From Bemisia tabaci (Eukaryota; Arthropoda; Insecta; Hemiptera; Aleyrodidae), in the NCBI RefSeq assembly GCF_918797505.1, contig NC_092794.1:31796122-31860121 (forward strand): a stretch of DNA of 64,000 nt. Reading direction: 5' to 3'. This document shows positions 1-12,149 of this stretch, one piece after another. Within the stretch, counting starts at the first letter, position 1, and every line of letters begins with the position of its first letter. The notes beneath the pieces were generated by a model that was given only the letters and a program-made list of their open reading frames with translations, was not told the origin of the DNA and searched no databases. A program made the translations under genes and the position numbers.

Positions 1-1254
1 AGATGATGTTTCATGATGAGCATCAAAAGAAACTGCTTTCTACAGTTTATCAAAGTCCTTCTGTGTTGAAAGAGAATGCGTTAAGAAATTATATAAAAAA
101 AGACTCACCAAATATAAAGTTCTTCTTTAAAACTTAAATTCAGAACAGTTTGGTTTTACCTACTGATTCAGATATTTAGGCATTTCCAACACTGAACTTA
201 AGTACACTTTTCCTCTTCGTTTGAAAAAATTAATATCTGGACAAGTCAAACTTTGAAAGTCACTGTTTATGATTATTTGAGTTGCCTACACTAAATCTTC
301 ATGTTGGAAGCACTAAATGATGAATTTTGAGGTGATTTGATTTTGCTGCTAACTCTCTACCAATGATTGCTCAGATACAGGATGGGCAATCAGATCATAG
401 AATATTAGCCGCTTGGAAATTCCAGAATACTTGGAAATGAATCTGAGTGCAGATGCTCGTCTGGAGTGAGGCCACTGAAAAATAGATGAAGAAAATGACA
501 TTACACATTAGCTTCACACCTAATAAACCCAACTTATGTTTAGTTCTTATACATTTACTCTGTTAAACGAATCAGCGATTGTTATCATTTAAATATTGAA
601 TACTTCAGAACTAACGCATGAAAGTTCTGTGAAAATCACCACTTCATTTCCGTTGACTTCTGAGAGACTCCGCAACCCCTTGAGGTACGTTATTGTGAAC
701 AAATACTCCACACCTCACAAGGACCACCCAGCGGATGAAACCAAAATCAATTACTTATTGAGTTCAGCTTATCTCATCCGAGATAGGTTACAATGGACAA
801 GGACAATTCCAACCCTGAGCACAGATGAAAGTACCTAGCGGAGAAGAAGTGAGATGCAGTCTGAAACTCATTGATTAAGTATATACGTCGACAACTCATA
901 AGCAAGCTCACTGCTCAAGTGCTTACACGAGTCTACAAGATATAAGCCAGTGGTACCTTGCATTAGCCAAGTAAGATTCGAATAGACTACAATCACGAGA
1001 ATTTTGGCTTATTAAGCTGAATTGTGTTCTTGCCGCATTAGTAGTTCAACATCTGGAGGACAACTGAGGATCAGCTGTCCTGCACTTTCGCAATTCGCAA
1101 GGAAATATGTTGAATTCAAACAAACAGAGCATGGTACAAAGTGGTAGGGAGGTTAGCTCTGAAAAGGAAAACTAACTTTCGTCCCTCAGCGAAATAACTA
1201 AGAGATAAATATTTCGGCTTTGTTTCTTGCACGAGCGGCAGAATTAAACACCGG
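1..1254. other. Intronic or upstream DNA with no recognised gene
   Basis: I see nothing here that I can name. An open frame of 80 codons at 596-838 (+) has no recognisable domain and no repeat partner elsewhere in the window, so I do not call it a gene. The stretch lies upstream of the first C3G exon in view and is presumably intron of that gene, since exon 1 here is internal. Confidence 0.4.
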
Positions 1255-1745
1255 TAAAGAAAATGAAAACGCAATAAAAACATGGGGAAAATACTTACTT
1301 TAACAAGTGGACTTTACAATCAATTCCATAAGCGCTCACGACTCTAATCAAATCACAACTGAATCCTGAATCACAACTAACAACAACTCTCCTGTTGAAG
1401 GACGCGCGGCGCGCGCATCCAGACTCCTGCATTTCTCCGCAACTCCAAACGCACTACACACGCGGCTAGATGCGCTCGCCTGGACTCGTTCTCGACTCAT
1501 TTTTGTTCAACCGCTAGAGACGGTGGATGAACACCGTGAGAAGCGCGCTTATCAACTCAGTCTCCAATCTGCCGCTAGAGACTGTGGACGGAGACTGTAA
1601 GGAGCGCGCTTAGCAATGCCATCTTCAATCTACTGCTACATTTTGTGGATAACGCGAGTATTGGAGCGAGCTCCTGTACGGGCTAATGGATCCAAATGAC
1701 GGAGCTCAATCTTGCTAACTGGGTCTGTAGCATCTGTGTCCATTT
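1255..1745. repeat. Repeat family Z, copy 1, with internal ~60-bp repeats
   Basis: A GC-rich block. From about 1508 a unit of roughly 60 bp recurs about three times, recognisable by CCGCTAGAGAC-GTGGA followed by GGAGCGCGCTTA; the third unit is decayed. The right part (a TGACGGAGCTCAATCTTGCTA stretch, then GTAGCATCTG) resembles 55045-55085, and both copies have a splice-donor-like TTTAA/AAAG-GTAAGTA string on the minus strand at their left part (around 1299 and 54665). This suggests two copies of one transposon-derived block, possibly a 5' leader read leftward. No coding sequence is recognised. Confidence 0.35.
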
Positions 1746-2829
1746 ACAATTATTATTTCAAAATAGCTTTCCCCTAGTGTACAATTGATGCTTCAAACGG
1801 AATCAGTTGTTTTAATGACATTTCCGGCTAAATCATGGGTTTTCCCAGGAAGGCAGTCTATCGTCCCTCCCGGACTCTATTGTTGCCAGATAAGTTGCTT
1901 TTTTAGCACTTTTCTCAACTCAAATCCATGTAAAATATTCACATTTATCGCACAATCTGGCAACCTCTCGAGTGAAATAGAAAAAGGTAGAATCGCTGAA
2001 AGTCTGAATCCTTCGAAGTTTATATTAATGATATATTGATGATGGTTTTGTTCTTTGCTCTACTTCATTTGTATCGTCGCTTTTTCTTTGGTTTGAATCC
2101 GCTCTTCAAATTTGGGATTCTGAGTTTTCCAACAAATAAATTATACGAGTGTATGGAAAGGCAGCGTGATGTCTCAGCCTTTTTCAAATTTTAGCTTTTA
2201 CTTTTTTGCAATATTTATTGTCAATATTAATGAACGATATTTTCTTCCTGTCCGTAAATCAGGTCCAAGTCAAACCTCCATTTCTTATTCGAACTATCTT
2301 CCTCATTTTTTTGTAACTATTGCTGGAATTCTCAGTCAAGTCGAAGTCTAAGACACACTTGGTCCCTAATTTAAACATCGTCCGCCGATGGATTCCCCTC
2401 AACCTCCTCCACGTGAGAAAAAAAAAAAAAAAGTTAGGGCTGGCCGTTCTTCATCGCCTCTATTCAGAAGCCGTAGGGGTGTAATTCTTAGCTAGTTATC
2501 TTGGCTTCTAACTTTTTTGAAAGGAGTGTCAGGCTGCCTTTACCTTTAGAAAGGTCCTCCAAAGGATCGATGAAGTGCATCATATTTTTCCACCGTCAAG
2601 TTTATAATCGTCGATTTTTATGATGCAAGCATCGGCTCCTTTAAATCATATCATCGATTCAAATCAACTCCACTTATTCGACGTCATTTATCTCCTTTTT
2701 TTTCTTTTTTTTTTGAATTTTCGGTTTATTTCTAATTCGGTTTTTTTTTTTAGATATTTTACCAATAAATGGATAATGTGTAATGCAAGCTTTTCAAAAA
2801 TACACCTTGAGTTCGAAGAAGAGAAACAG
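1746..2829. other. AT-rich DNA without recognised gene
   Basis: No coding sequence is supported. Short open frames (for example 1785-2039 and 2166-2351 on +) are low complexity and lack any domain. Poly-A and poly-T runs occur at about 2410 and 2700-2750. Confidence 0.4.
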
Positions 2830-3560
2830 AAATGAAAATTGCAATGACTATTCATGAGATGCTCGGATTACGGTGGGGAAACCCCGCCTTTTTTGACCAT
2901 TTCCGGCCGGTTTCCATTTCCGTTTAGCTCCGTAACACATCGATGCACTTTTATTAGTGTTAAGTACTCGAAAGATTACACCATAAGGTTGAAGTAAAGA
3001 GAAAATATTAAAATTTCAGTGACTATTCAGGAGATGCATCGGTTCCCGTGTAATGAATCGTTTTTCGCCGTCATTTTTGAGCATTTCCGGCCGGTTTTAA
3101 TTTCCGTTTAGATCCGTGCCCCATCGATGCACGTTAGTAAGTGTTTATTACTCGTAATCATATACCTTAAGGTTGAAATAGATAGAGAAAATTGGAAATT
3201 GCAGTTACAATCCATGGAATGCATCGTTTACAATGTGAAAAATCGCCTTTTTGCGTAAATTTGGAGGATTTTCGGTCGGTTTCCGGTTTCCCTCAGGCCG
3301 TTAATCGATCGGTGAATGTATGGGAAGCGTTGCAAGTCTAATTTTATACATATTAGAGGGTAAAAAGGGAAAAAATATCGATAATTGAAGAGTTTACTAT
3401 CGAAAGATTTGGATTAACATGTAAAAACTCGTCTTTTTTTTACCATTTTTGACCTTTTTTGGCCTATTTGAATTTTTTTAGGCCCTTAACCGTCCGAGTT
3501 CCATTGAAAGAAGTATATGAACCGAAAGTATACATCCTAAGCTTGAAGTAAAAAAAAAAA
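2830..3560 (+). repeat. Four diverged tandem units of about 185 bp
   Basis: A unit containing 'gaaaattgcaatgactattc', then 'accatttccggccggtttcc', then 'ttagctccgtaacacatcg', then 'ataaggttgaagta' recurs at a period of roughly 175-195 bp. The second landmark falls near 2897, 3089, 3263 and 3455. Units 1 and 2 are most alike; units 3 and 4 are progressively more decayed. It looks like an internal minisatellite of a transposable element or a short satellite array. Poly-A stretches close the last unit. Confidence 0.7.
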
Positions 3561-4018
3561 AATCGAAAATCTGAGAGACAGTTTTTTCGAGTTCTCAGTT
3601 TGAACATTGAATGGCGAAAAAATCGTAAATTTTAAAAAACCCTAAATTACGGCCATTAGAATAATTTTTAGCTAAATTTCGATGGCATATCCAGAATCTA
3701 CATGAAAAACTGGTCTAGTAATACTCTTTCAAAGTATGATGGATTGATACAGAGTCTCGCTATGGAGAGTCAAAGAGAGGGAAGTCGAGAAAATGAGAAT
3801 CGCTAAAACGGGCGTTTTAATATCGCTAGAATTCACCCCATCTTTGGGGGTCGATATCTCACGAACGGGGCGTCAGATGGGAAAACCCTTCAAATTAGTT
3901 TCTTATAATGATGTAAAGACCCCGTATACCAATTTTCAGCCAAATCGGAGGGGGTCGGGTTCCGAGCCTGGTACAGTTGACGTGGAATGACCCATAAATG
4001 AGTCGGAACGAGCCTAGA
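3561..4018 (+). other. Unassigned repetitive-looking DNA
   Basis: This contains phrases such as 'gaattcaccccatctttggg', 'gatatctcacgaacggggcg' and 'gttgacgtggaatgaccca', which read like transposable-element sequence rather than a gene. The 65-codon open frame at 3793-3990 has no domain. It directly abuts family Y copy 1, so it may belong to the same or a neighbouring element. Confidence 0.3.
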
Positions 4019-5085
4019 TATTAGCAGCAAACGCTTTGAGTCAGGTGAAACCTAGGAATTCAAATGCATTATATAATGCATCATATACTATCTCCAAAAT
4101 TACTCCGTAGGTATACACCAAGCAAAATTAGACAACTAATTAGGTACTTACATTACATACTATGAATCTTCGAAGCTATCGCAAGAACTGACACTTAAAT
4201 CTTTATTAGAAACTTATATGTTTGTTGTTAATGAATTTAGAATCCCGGCAGATTCCATCTTTAGCGGTTCCTTTTTACGAGGTACTGAACACAAATATAA
4301 CTTAATAATACGGCACAAACATGATTGATTTAATGATTAATGATTACACAATGCGGATTTGTTTACATATCATTGCACTGAGGTTCATCACGGACTGTTT
4401 GTGTTGTTGATGTTTCGACTTCAAGACACGGGGAGGGAACACGAGCTTAGGAGGTGGCGCTCTGGGCGGGCGGGTGGTGAACTATCTGCGGAGAGATTTT
4501 GACCGCCAAATTTAAAATTTGGACGATGCTAAGCGAAAACCGTTCAGTTTTAAGACTATTTAAACATCGTATAGTCATTCCACCCATGAAAGTAGATTTT
4601 TGATGGCTTTTGACCGTGCTTAAGGAAAAATTATAATATATAATCGTATCTGAAGTATGATGTCAATGAATCTAATGGAACATAATGAATCGTAGAAAAG
4701 CTAAGATTTTTTCGGATCTTTAATAGGAGGCATCATTAATCAATTACATATTTAATTGAAGATGCCTCATAATATCGACAAGTCGAGTCCAAATATATGA
4801 ATTCATCACATATCACGAAGACATTTACAATAAAGTTCAGTGGTTTGAATAAAAATTTCATAACTATTATCCTGCGATCAAAATTCCAATCAAACTTTAT
4901 GATTTTGTGAAACTGGCAGTATTATTCTAAATATTCTAGTAAAAGTGCCCATGCCGGTGCTCTGCGCCGGCAAAAGCGAGAAAGTGTTGTGCGATTCTCG
5001 CACCATGATGGGGGAGCTTCGCCCCCCCCCCACATGCCGGCGCTAAGCCCCCGTACGCGACGCTTGCGCCCCGCATAAATTGGCT
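4019..5085 (+). repeat. Repeat family Y, copy 1 (empty-site reference for the SINE in copy 2)
   Basis: The block is homologous, in the same orientation, to 25800-27055. Shared landmarks in order are 'tattagcagcaa', 'gtcaggtgaaacctagg', 'atctccaaaattactccgta', 'atgattgatttaatgattaa', a GC-rich 'gaggtggcgctc-ggcgggcg' segment, 'taaagttcagtggtttgaat', 'gattttgtgaaactggcagt', and a terminal GC-rich segment with hairpins (gccggtgctctgcgccggc; gggggagcttcgcccccc). No open reading frame is seen. It is non-autonomous DNA of about 1.05 kb. The GC-rich hairpin-forming tail recalls rolling-circle elements, but I could not place a CTRR terminus. Confidence 0.75.
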
Positions 5086-5298
5086 GGAAGCTAATTTTTT
5101 TGTTGTTGTTGAACAGTTATCACTTCAAGAGTTTCAAGAAAGCAAAATTCTGACAACTCCGCCTCTCAATGCAAGCAAATTGTTCTCCCATTGCCAAATG
5201 AATGTGAATAATATCAGGAATTTTCTATTTTCTTAAAATGATGTTCCAATATTTTCTAGGTTTATTTTTATCTTTTTATTTTTTTTATTTCTGAGCAG

Positions 5299-5570
5299 AA
5301 TTTGGTCTCTTTGGCAAGTGATAAAATAGTTGATCGATGCAGTAAAACTAGTAGTAGCAGCAGTGGTGGAGCCGACTTCAATTCTTTATTTCCAACCCCA
5401 GAGCCCGTGACTCGTATTTCCTTGCCTGATATCCCTTTGACTCCGCGTGAACGTAAAATACTTGAAGAAACATCTGAATCAGCGCAGAGGAAACATCTTA
5501 ACTGCAGCGTCGAATCAATTGATATCAAAAATCTTAATGTTGCTCCTCCAAAGCCACCTTTACCCAGTAG
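5299..5570 (+). CDS. RAPGEF1: C3G / Rap guanine nucleotide exchange factor 1, internal exon (exon 1 in this window)
   Basis: C3G is a cytosolic exchange factor that loads Rap GTPases with GTP after CRK/CRKL adaptors bring it to tyrosine-phosphorylated complexes. This exon encodes 90 codons plus two bases. It begins after the acceptor ctgagCAG at 5298 with reading NLVSLASDK. It contains a serine run, then DIPLTPRERKIL, which matches the conserved 'LDIPLSPRE-EIL' block of vertebrate C3G, and ends in APPKPPLPS, the first proline-rich stretch. The donor is GTATGT at 5571. Its end (AG) joins the first base (A) of 22233 to give Arg in frame, and the joined sequence reproduces the vertebrate order of conserved blocks. 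A 6.5-kb foldback starts only 70 bp after the donor. Earlier exons are outside the window. Assignment rests on remembered family sequence, with high confidence. Confidence 0.9.
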
Positions 5571-6163
5571 GTATGTGGAAAAAGTCGTTCACACTCTTCA
5601 CAGATTGAACCGAAAGTGTAAGTTGATATTAGCATTCAAAGAAGGGGTATCGATAAGGGCTGAGTGTGTTCCCTTTTCAAAACATCATCTGAACCCACTT
5701 TTGAAGTACCCTATGGTGGGTGCATTCTGGCCCAAAATGTTTTTGTGACAGTGCAACTTTTTCCGGTCAAAATGGCAGACTCAATTTTCGGCTGAAAAAT
5801 GGTTTGTATGTTATAACGAGTGGAAAAAAGCTGTGCTTCATCAATGCGGGAGGTGCTTATCTGTAATTTTTGGCGTACTTTTCAATGGAACAGGTGAAAA
5901 TTGTTTTAACCTACCTATTTTAAAAGACTCATTCTGTACATTTTTAACGATTTTTGGGATTTTTTTTTTTTTTTTTTTTGCAAGTTTTCACCTGTAACTG
6001 TAGAACGGTTGACTATACAACAAAAACGATTGTAGATTCAAAAAAGCCGTTAGAAATCGATGGTTAAAGATATTCTCAGCTGAAACTGTCAACATGAAAA
6101 ACAGCTCTAAACTTTAAAAAACCGAAAAAACTGAATTTTCTATGTCTAAAATAGCCTCCATTT

Positions 6164-9075
6164 ACTTCTTCTTCTTCTTTGATGCTTTATTGGCTTCATG
6201 CTCCGGTGTGGAGCCCACAGCCATCTATAGACACATTGTGGTAGGTAAGTGGTTAAAATGTTGAGGAGAGAATTAGGTGGGGGGAGAGGGAGTAGATATG
6301 CAAAGGGGACTGAGGGGGTACCAACACCATCTTCACGCCACAAGACCCACTGTGGCGACTAAACCTATGGTAGACTGGGTCCTGGAAAACATACTAAGTG
6401 AACATTAGGTATAAAGGTAGATTTGTAGGGTTTTGTAGGATTAGAGAGATAGATGGATGTACTTAAAGGGCGGGAATGGGAATAGCTAGGGGGAGGAGAA
6501 TTGGGTGATGAAGGGCTTGTTATCATTACGGGCTTTTATAAGGAGATATTATTCTGGTTTAAGAACTCGGTGATTATTTTATAGATAGAAGGGAGAGGGT
6601 TATGAAGAATGAACGATATATTGAAGGGGGGGAAGTAATTAGCGTTAATTAAATTTTTAAAGAAGGCATCGTGTTGTAGTAGGGGGCACTGAAAGAAGAT
6701 ATGGTTGAGGTCGCCAGTTAGTCCGCAATTGCACAGATCAGAAGCTCGTAAATTTATTCTGTGTAGATGGGAGGGATATAGACCGTGTCCTATTCTGGCT
6801 CTAATAAGATTTTTAATGTCTTTTCTATTCCAGTGAAATTTGGAGAACCAAGGGCGGGTAGAGAGATGCGGCATCAAAGTTTTGAGTCTTTGGCCTTTCC
6901 AGGTGCAGTCGTGCCATTCTATGGCCCAATCTAAGAAACTCTGTTTTTTAATGAAGGGAATTAGTTGTTTGTAGTAGAGTTTTCCTTCAACCTTGTGAGC
7001 AAGTGGAAGAAGTTTTGTCAGTTGGTCAGCTCTTTCGTTACCTGGAATGCCTACATGGCTAGGGATCCAGAGTAAGGAGATATTGAGGTTCTGGAAGTTA
7101 AAAAGGGCTTTTTTAATGTCATATATAGTAGGATGAAGGTCGGAAGCCTGGTTGATTAGGTTGGTTAGAACACTATGTGAGTCTGTGCAGATTAGAACAT
7201 TGTAATAATTATGAAGAGTTATATGTTTGATAGCTTCACTAATAGCAAATGCCTCAGCATCAAAAATGAAAGAGTAAGTAGAGAGACTAAACACTTTGAA
7301 GAAGTCATTGACAACAAAGACTGAGGTTGTGTAGGTATCTGTTTTAGCTCCGTCAGTATAATAGTGTAAATAGTTAGGATACTTGAGATTCACTTGTGCC
7401 AAGAATTCCGTTTGGATAATGTAGGGCATGATGGAGTTTTTATTTTTGATGTTTAGGAAATCCACATTAGGTTGGAAAAATTGGAAGGATGGGGACACTG
7501 ATAAATTTGGAGGCTTTGAGAATTTTATTAAGTCTTTTTCAAATTTTTTATAGAGTGCCAGCGGTAAAGGAATAAAGGATACTGTTTGTTTGACCACCAA
7601 GGGCTGTTAAGTACTGAAGATTCCAGCATTTTGGTGTCGTTAATTATAGAGTTCTGTTGAAAGCTCATGGCTTTGAGAAAGGTTTTGTCGGTGAGGTAGT
7701 TAAATCGGTATTGGATCGGAGGGATAGATGCTTCAGCATTTAAATTATTGGTAGAAGTAGAGGATAATGCGCTCAATACTTTACGGATACATTTATATTG
7801 TATTTTATTTAACTGGTCCATTATAGAAAAGTTATTACAGTAAATAGGGAGACCAAAGTCTAGAATAGGTCTGATCATATTAAGGAATAAGAGCCTTGAA
7901 ATATTTTGATTAGCGCCCCAATTCGCTCCGAGTAAGAAGGACATGAAGTTCAGTTTAGACTCTACTTTTAATATGACGAAGATGCTCTTGCCAATTCATT
8001 TTTTGATTATAGATTAAGCCCAAGTATCTTACAGACACTGACACTGGAAACTCGTAGTTTAGGAGTTGTATAGTTAGGTTTTTAGGAATTCTACGGTTAG
8101 TGAAAATTATAATTTTAATTTTATGAAACGACAGATCAAGGCCCAAATCGATAATTGTGTTATATACTTTAATGAAGTCAGAGGCTAATTTGTTTAGAGC
8201 TTCTTGGAGATTATGATTTAAAATGTATATAACCGCGTCATCCGCATATTCTGATATAGAAGAGAAGGACAAGATTTTATGAAGATCCATTGAATAGATC
8301 AGATATAGAAGCGGGCTCAGAATTCCTCCTTGTGTGAGGCCTTTTGGACTAATCCTAGGACCCCATGTTTTAAAGTTATAGCTTATTAATATTTTGTTAT
8401 TGGATATAAGATTGAAAATGATTTTGGCCAGATCTTGATTAAGACCAATTTGAATAAGTTTTTTGTATAGAGTAGAATAATTTACATTGTTGTATGCATT
8501 TTTTATATCCAGAAAAAGGTTGGCATGAACATTTTTTCACCTATGGCCTTGTAGGCTTGGCAAGAAATGTTGAATAAGTTATGATAAATATTTTTACTTT
8601 TTCTAAAACCAAATTGGAATGGAGATAATTTATTATAGGATTCTACGAAAAGTTCAAGTCTTCCTAACAGAATTTTCTCAAATAACTTTCTCATGACTGA
8701 CACGATTCCTAAAGGTCTGTAATCTGAGGCAGAGTTCGGGTTTACGTCTTTTTTTGATTGGGTAAATATTTTAATTTCTTTCCAGGATTCAGGAATGACT
8801 TTTGTGGAAAGTATTTCATTGAAAATTTGAAGAAGAATAAGTTGGGCTTTAGTAGAGGATTTTGTGATGAATTCGACCTCAACCATGTCTAGGCCAGGGC
8901 TTTTCTTTTTGATTTTGGATATGGCTAGTTTGAGCTCTTCAATAGAAAATTTTTCGAAGGAATCTCCGAAGGTTGTCTGTTCGGACCATTGAGGATAGAA
9001 TGTGGAGTCTGGAGTAAGGGTATTTAAAAAGTCATCAACCCAGTCTTCTTTTGAATTAATAAAGGGTATATTCAT
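6164..9075 (-). pseudogene. Decayed non-LTR retrotransposon (LINE) with reverse transcriptase and RNase H
   Basis: Read leftward. From 9075 to 8503 the frame carries the RT fingers/palm with DYRPLGIVSVMRKLFEKIL and FGFRKS. A broken segment (about 8500-8290) follows and encodes a degenerate form of the GVPQGS motif as KGLTQGGILSPLLY. Then 8290-7955 holds the catalytic EYADDAVIY box, 7944-7528 the thumb and connection, and 7600-6536 an RNase H domain with its key residues visible (YYTDGAK, FDAEAFAI, ICTDSHSVL, WIPSHVGIPGNERADQL). A CCHC-like cluster CNCGLTGDLNHIFFQC follows it. At least three frameshifts break the ORF and the 5' part is missing. The 3' end at about 6164-6178 is an AAG microsatellite on the coding strand. 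The RT-RNase H order places it among I-superclade relatives of I/Jockey/R1 elements; exact clade unresolved. Confidence 0.85.
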
Positions 9076-9706
9076 AATTGACGGAAATGTACATTCTTAA
9101 GCTTATGTCAACATTTTTGAAACGTTTGGACTATAGGCTCAAAGTGTATTGGATCGTTTGCCAAAGTATTCAATCATTCATTTGGTCACAGATAGAAATT
9201 GCAGTGATAAATTTATCAAAAACATTTAGTGATTTTGGGGGGGATTAAGGGATACTTTTTCACGAAAGGACCCCCAACCAAAATACCCCGTAGTTTGAAA
9301 AGTAATTTAGGCAAGTGTAAAAACAAGAACCAACTTATCGATCTATTCTTAAGTGAATGGAACCGAGAGAAATTCGCCCAATATACTCACTGGAAAAAGT
9401 ATATTTAAGGCATGGAGGAGGGTCTACCCAGTTTACTCCCGCTTACGGAGTGAAAGTTGACTTCATCTTGCAAACTCAATAAAAATCAAACCAATAAGAA
9501 GCAAACACTCAAATAATTTTGCTTTTTTCCGAGTCGAACTATCTTGATAACTATTCGACAATCAGAGTTTACTGCAGTATCTGTCTGTGACCAAATGAAT
9601 GATTGAATACTTTGGCAAACAATCCAATACACTTTGAGCTTATTCTCCAAACGTTTCAAAAATGTTGACATAAGCTTAAGAATGTACATTTCCGTCAATT
9701 ATGAAT
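9069..9706. repeat. Inverted repeat with ~140-bp arms
   Basis: The arms 9069-9212 and 9567-9706 are reverse complements: 'attgacggaaatgtacattc' on the left and 'gaatgtacatttccgtcaat' on the right, continuing through 'aagcttatgtcaacattttt' and 'tcattcatttggtcacagat'. The 355-bp loop has no gene. The left arm abuts the 5'-truncated end of the LINE, so the first codons of that frame derive from this repeat, not from the LINE. Confidence 0.8.
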
Positions 9707-9844
9707 AAACTTCCCTCAGTTTCAGTCATTTGCAAAAAATAAAATAGTATCTCGACGTTCCCTGATTTAATTACGTATCCCTTCAAATCTTAAAATTCTC
9801 CTACTGCAGCTAGGTTTCCCCGTCCCTCCAATTATTAAGTAAGT

Positions 9845-10215
9845 AACGTTTATAAATTACCCCTCCCCCACCCTTTTGTAATGTTGGCTGGGGAGGCTAA
9901 GATGTCTAACACCCCCCCTCCCCTCATCAAATTATATTAGTGTGAGCGTGACAATGACACGCCCTGGAAGTCGCCTTTTAGAGTATGGAATTTTCGCGTT
10001 TATTTACATTTTTTCGTGATTATTTTTTTGGGGGTGGGGGAGGGGGTGGAAGAGGAGGGGGAAGGGTAAACCCTCTCCCTCCCTCCCTCCCTCGTTAAAT
10101 TATGTTAGTGTACGCGTGTCAGTGACAAGCCCTGAAAGTCGTCTTATGAAGTGGAATTTTCGCGTCTAATTAACGTTTTCCGTGATTATTTTTTGGGGGG
10201 AGGGAGGAGAATGTA
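9845..10215 (+). repeat. Direct repeat of ~167 bp in a C/G-homopolymer-rich tract
   Basis: Two tandem units start near 9929 and 10096: 'aaattatattagtgtgagcg' versus 'aaattatgttagtgtacgcg', followed in both by 'gaattttcgcgt' and 'cgtgattattttttgggggg'. The surroundings are full of CCCTCC and GGGGGA runs. No coding potential is seen. Confidence 0.7.
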
Positions 10216-10860
10216 CCTCCCTCCCCCCTGTCACCCCCTACAAGAATCCACATTGATGTTCTCTCAGAACAAACGCTACTTGTTTTCATTTTGCCGCCCA
10301 TTTTTGCGCATAACGCTACTTCAAGGAAGCGGCCAATCTTGACGGTTTTTATAGGGTGGGTACTGCTGGGGGGGCCCCCTTCCCCACCACGAGGGGTTAG
10401 GCCGGCCCTCTAATGAAAAATTAATGCTCTATTATTTTAGGGGTAAACAATTTTACGATGATACGAGCCTTCTTCGCGTTATTGGCGAGAAATCGCGGCG
10501 AAACGGTCATTTTCGCGGAAATTTGAGATATTTTGACATTTTAAGCCGCCCCATTTTGGGGGACCGCGGGTCCTGGTCAAAGTCAAACAAAACTTTTCTA
10601 GACCAAAATTTCACAAGCTTTCAGAATGGTTATTTGGAATTTTGCCCTAAAATTAAGCCTTTTCGAGAAAAATGGGCAAATTCGCGGAAAAGTCGGAATT
10701 CTGAGCAATTTTGGGGGGTTTAGGGGGGGCCTACTCCCCCCCCCCCACCACGATAAAATTAGTAAACAAGAAAAATCTTATTCTACTAGTCGAGAGCTTC
10801 AAGAAAATCACTACCTTCAAAATTCCCACGGGGGGGGGGGGGAGGGTTACCCCTTGCTGG
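10216..10860. other. G/C-run-rich transposon-like DNA, no gene
   Basis: Contains phrases typical of the window's foldback elements (long G or C runs at 10726-10750 and 10831-10843, 'aaattcgcggaaaagtcgg'). Open frames here overlap homopolymers and carry no domain. Confidence 0.4.
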
Positions 10861-10867
10861 CCCATGG

Positions 10868-11150
10868 TCTATAGATTCATTGAGTAAAATATTAGTGATA
10901 GGCTGCTGTGATTTTTCATTATTGCACTGAGCTTTGATAATTTTCCATGAGTCTTTGGCTACATTTTTGGAATGCTGCAATAGCTGTTTAGCTCTATTGG
11001 ATTTGTGCTTACATATCATGTTCTTGTAGTATAGTTTTTCCGATTTAATACAATATTTTATCTTAAGACATGCTTCTCTATCAAATGGAACTTCAACCCT
11101 GAGTCCTTTTATTTGGGATGTTAAGCTGTTAATTTTATGATAGTAACATT
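10868..11150 (-). pseudogene. Second LINE fragment (endonuclease-RT linker region)
   Basis: Read leftward from about 11150, one open frame gives SLTSQIKGLRVEVPFDREAC, continuing through KIKYCIKSEKLYYKN and then AKDSWKIIKAQCNN. The pattern of a basic helical stretch followed by K-x-W-K/x-I is typical of the segment between the endonuclease and reverse transcriptase in Jockey/R1/I-type ORF2 proteins. It ends at a poly-G run near 10843. It may be the displaced upstream part of the LINE at 6164-9075 or a separate element; the two are not joined by sequence I can recognise. Confidence 0.5.
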
Positions 11151-12149
11151 ATAACTAATGAGTTGGAGAGACGGCCGTATTTTCCAGTTTCTTGAGTTTG
11201 AGACCGTTTTCATGTAAACAGTCCAAGCTGAGAGAAAGTGTCAAGCATCAAATCCTACTGGATTTTTTGCGTTCTTTCTTAAATTCCTAATGTTCCTGTT
11301 ATTCTACAAACTTTTTAATTTATCAACAAAGACTGGCCAAAATTTGAGAAAGAACTCCCCAAAATTCGTAAAATATGTCCTGAATGATCCTCTTTTAATG
11401 ATTTTCACACAAAATTTACCCTGATATAGCTACCCCATGTATGATTCACGAATCTTCCCGGAGAGTTATAGAATTTTTATATTTAATTCGAGAGTGGTTC
11501 CATTTAACGAAGGTCTATTTTTAATTATGAGTGCATTTTTTCCACATTGTAATTTTTGGCGTGTTTCATGTACGGATATGTAACTATAATCTATTGAGTT
11601 TAGGTGTTGTAGCAAAATTGCGCTGGGTGTAAATGGATGCTATTTAGACGTGGAAAATGCAGTTTTTTCGGTTTTTTAAAGTTTAGAGCTGTTTTTCATG
11701 TTGACAGTTTAAGCTGAGAATATCTGTAACCATCGATTCCCAACGGCTTTTTTGAATCTACAATCGTTTTTGTTGTATAGTCAACCGTTCTACAGTTACA
11801 GGTGAAAACTTGCCAAAAAAAAAAAAAAAAATCCCAAAAATCGTTAAAAATGTACAGAATGGTTCTTTAAAAATGGGTTATAACAAGTTTTGCCTGTTCC
11901 ATTGAAAAGTTCGCCAAAAATTATTGATATGCACCTCCATCATTGATGAAGCACAGCTTTTTTCCACTCGTTATAGCATACAAACCATTTTTTAGCCGAA
12001 AATTGAGTCTGCTATTTTGGCCGGAAAAAGGTGCATTATCACAAAAGCATTTTGGGCCAGAATGCACCCACCGTAGGATACTTCAAAAGTGGGTTCAGAT
12101 GATGTTTTGAAAAGGGAACACTCTCAGCCCTTATCGATACCCCTCCTTT

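Larger units (their letters stand above)
5641..12146. mobile_element. Large foldback element, AAA/TTT-flanked, no target duplication
   Basis: Two inverted arms of about 520-530 bp (5641-6163/6171 and 11626-12146) enclose 5.5 kb. The left terminus is AAA|GAAGGGGTATCG and the right terminus is CGATACCCCTCC|TTT, so the arms end exactly between AAA and TTT with no visible duplication. Arms match closely, for example 'taagggctgagtgtgttccc' versus its complement near 12110. The interior holds the LINE at 6164-9075, a smaller inverted repeat at 9069-9706, and a G/C-homopolymer-rich region. The segment 11185-11400 is a diverged direct repeat of 11665-11880. The terminus resembles that of the foldback at 23171-25462. 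The interior is probably composite, so 6.5 kb overstates the original element. Confidence 0.7.

Noticed and set aside
596..838. 80-codon open frame near the left end
   Set aside because: No domain, no splice context, no repeat partner and no neighbouring signal.
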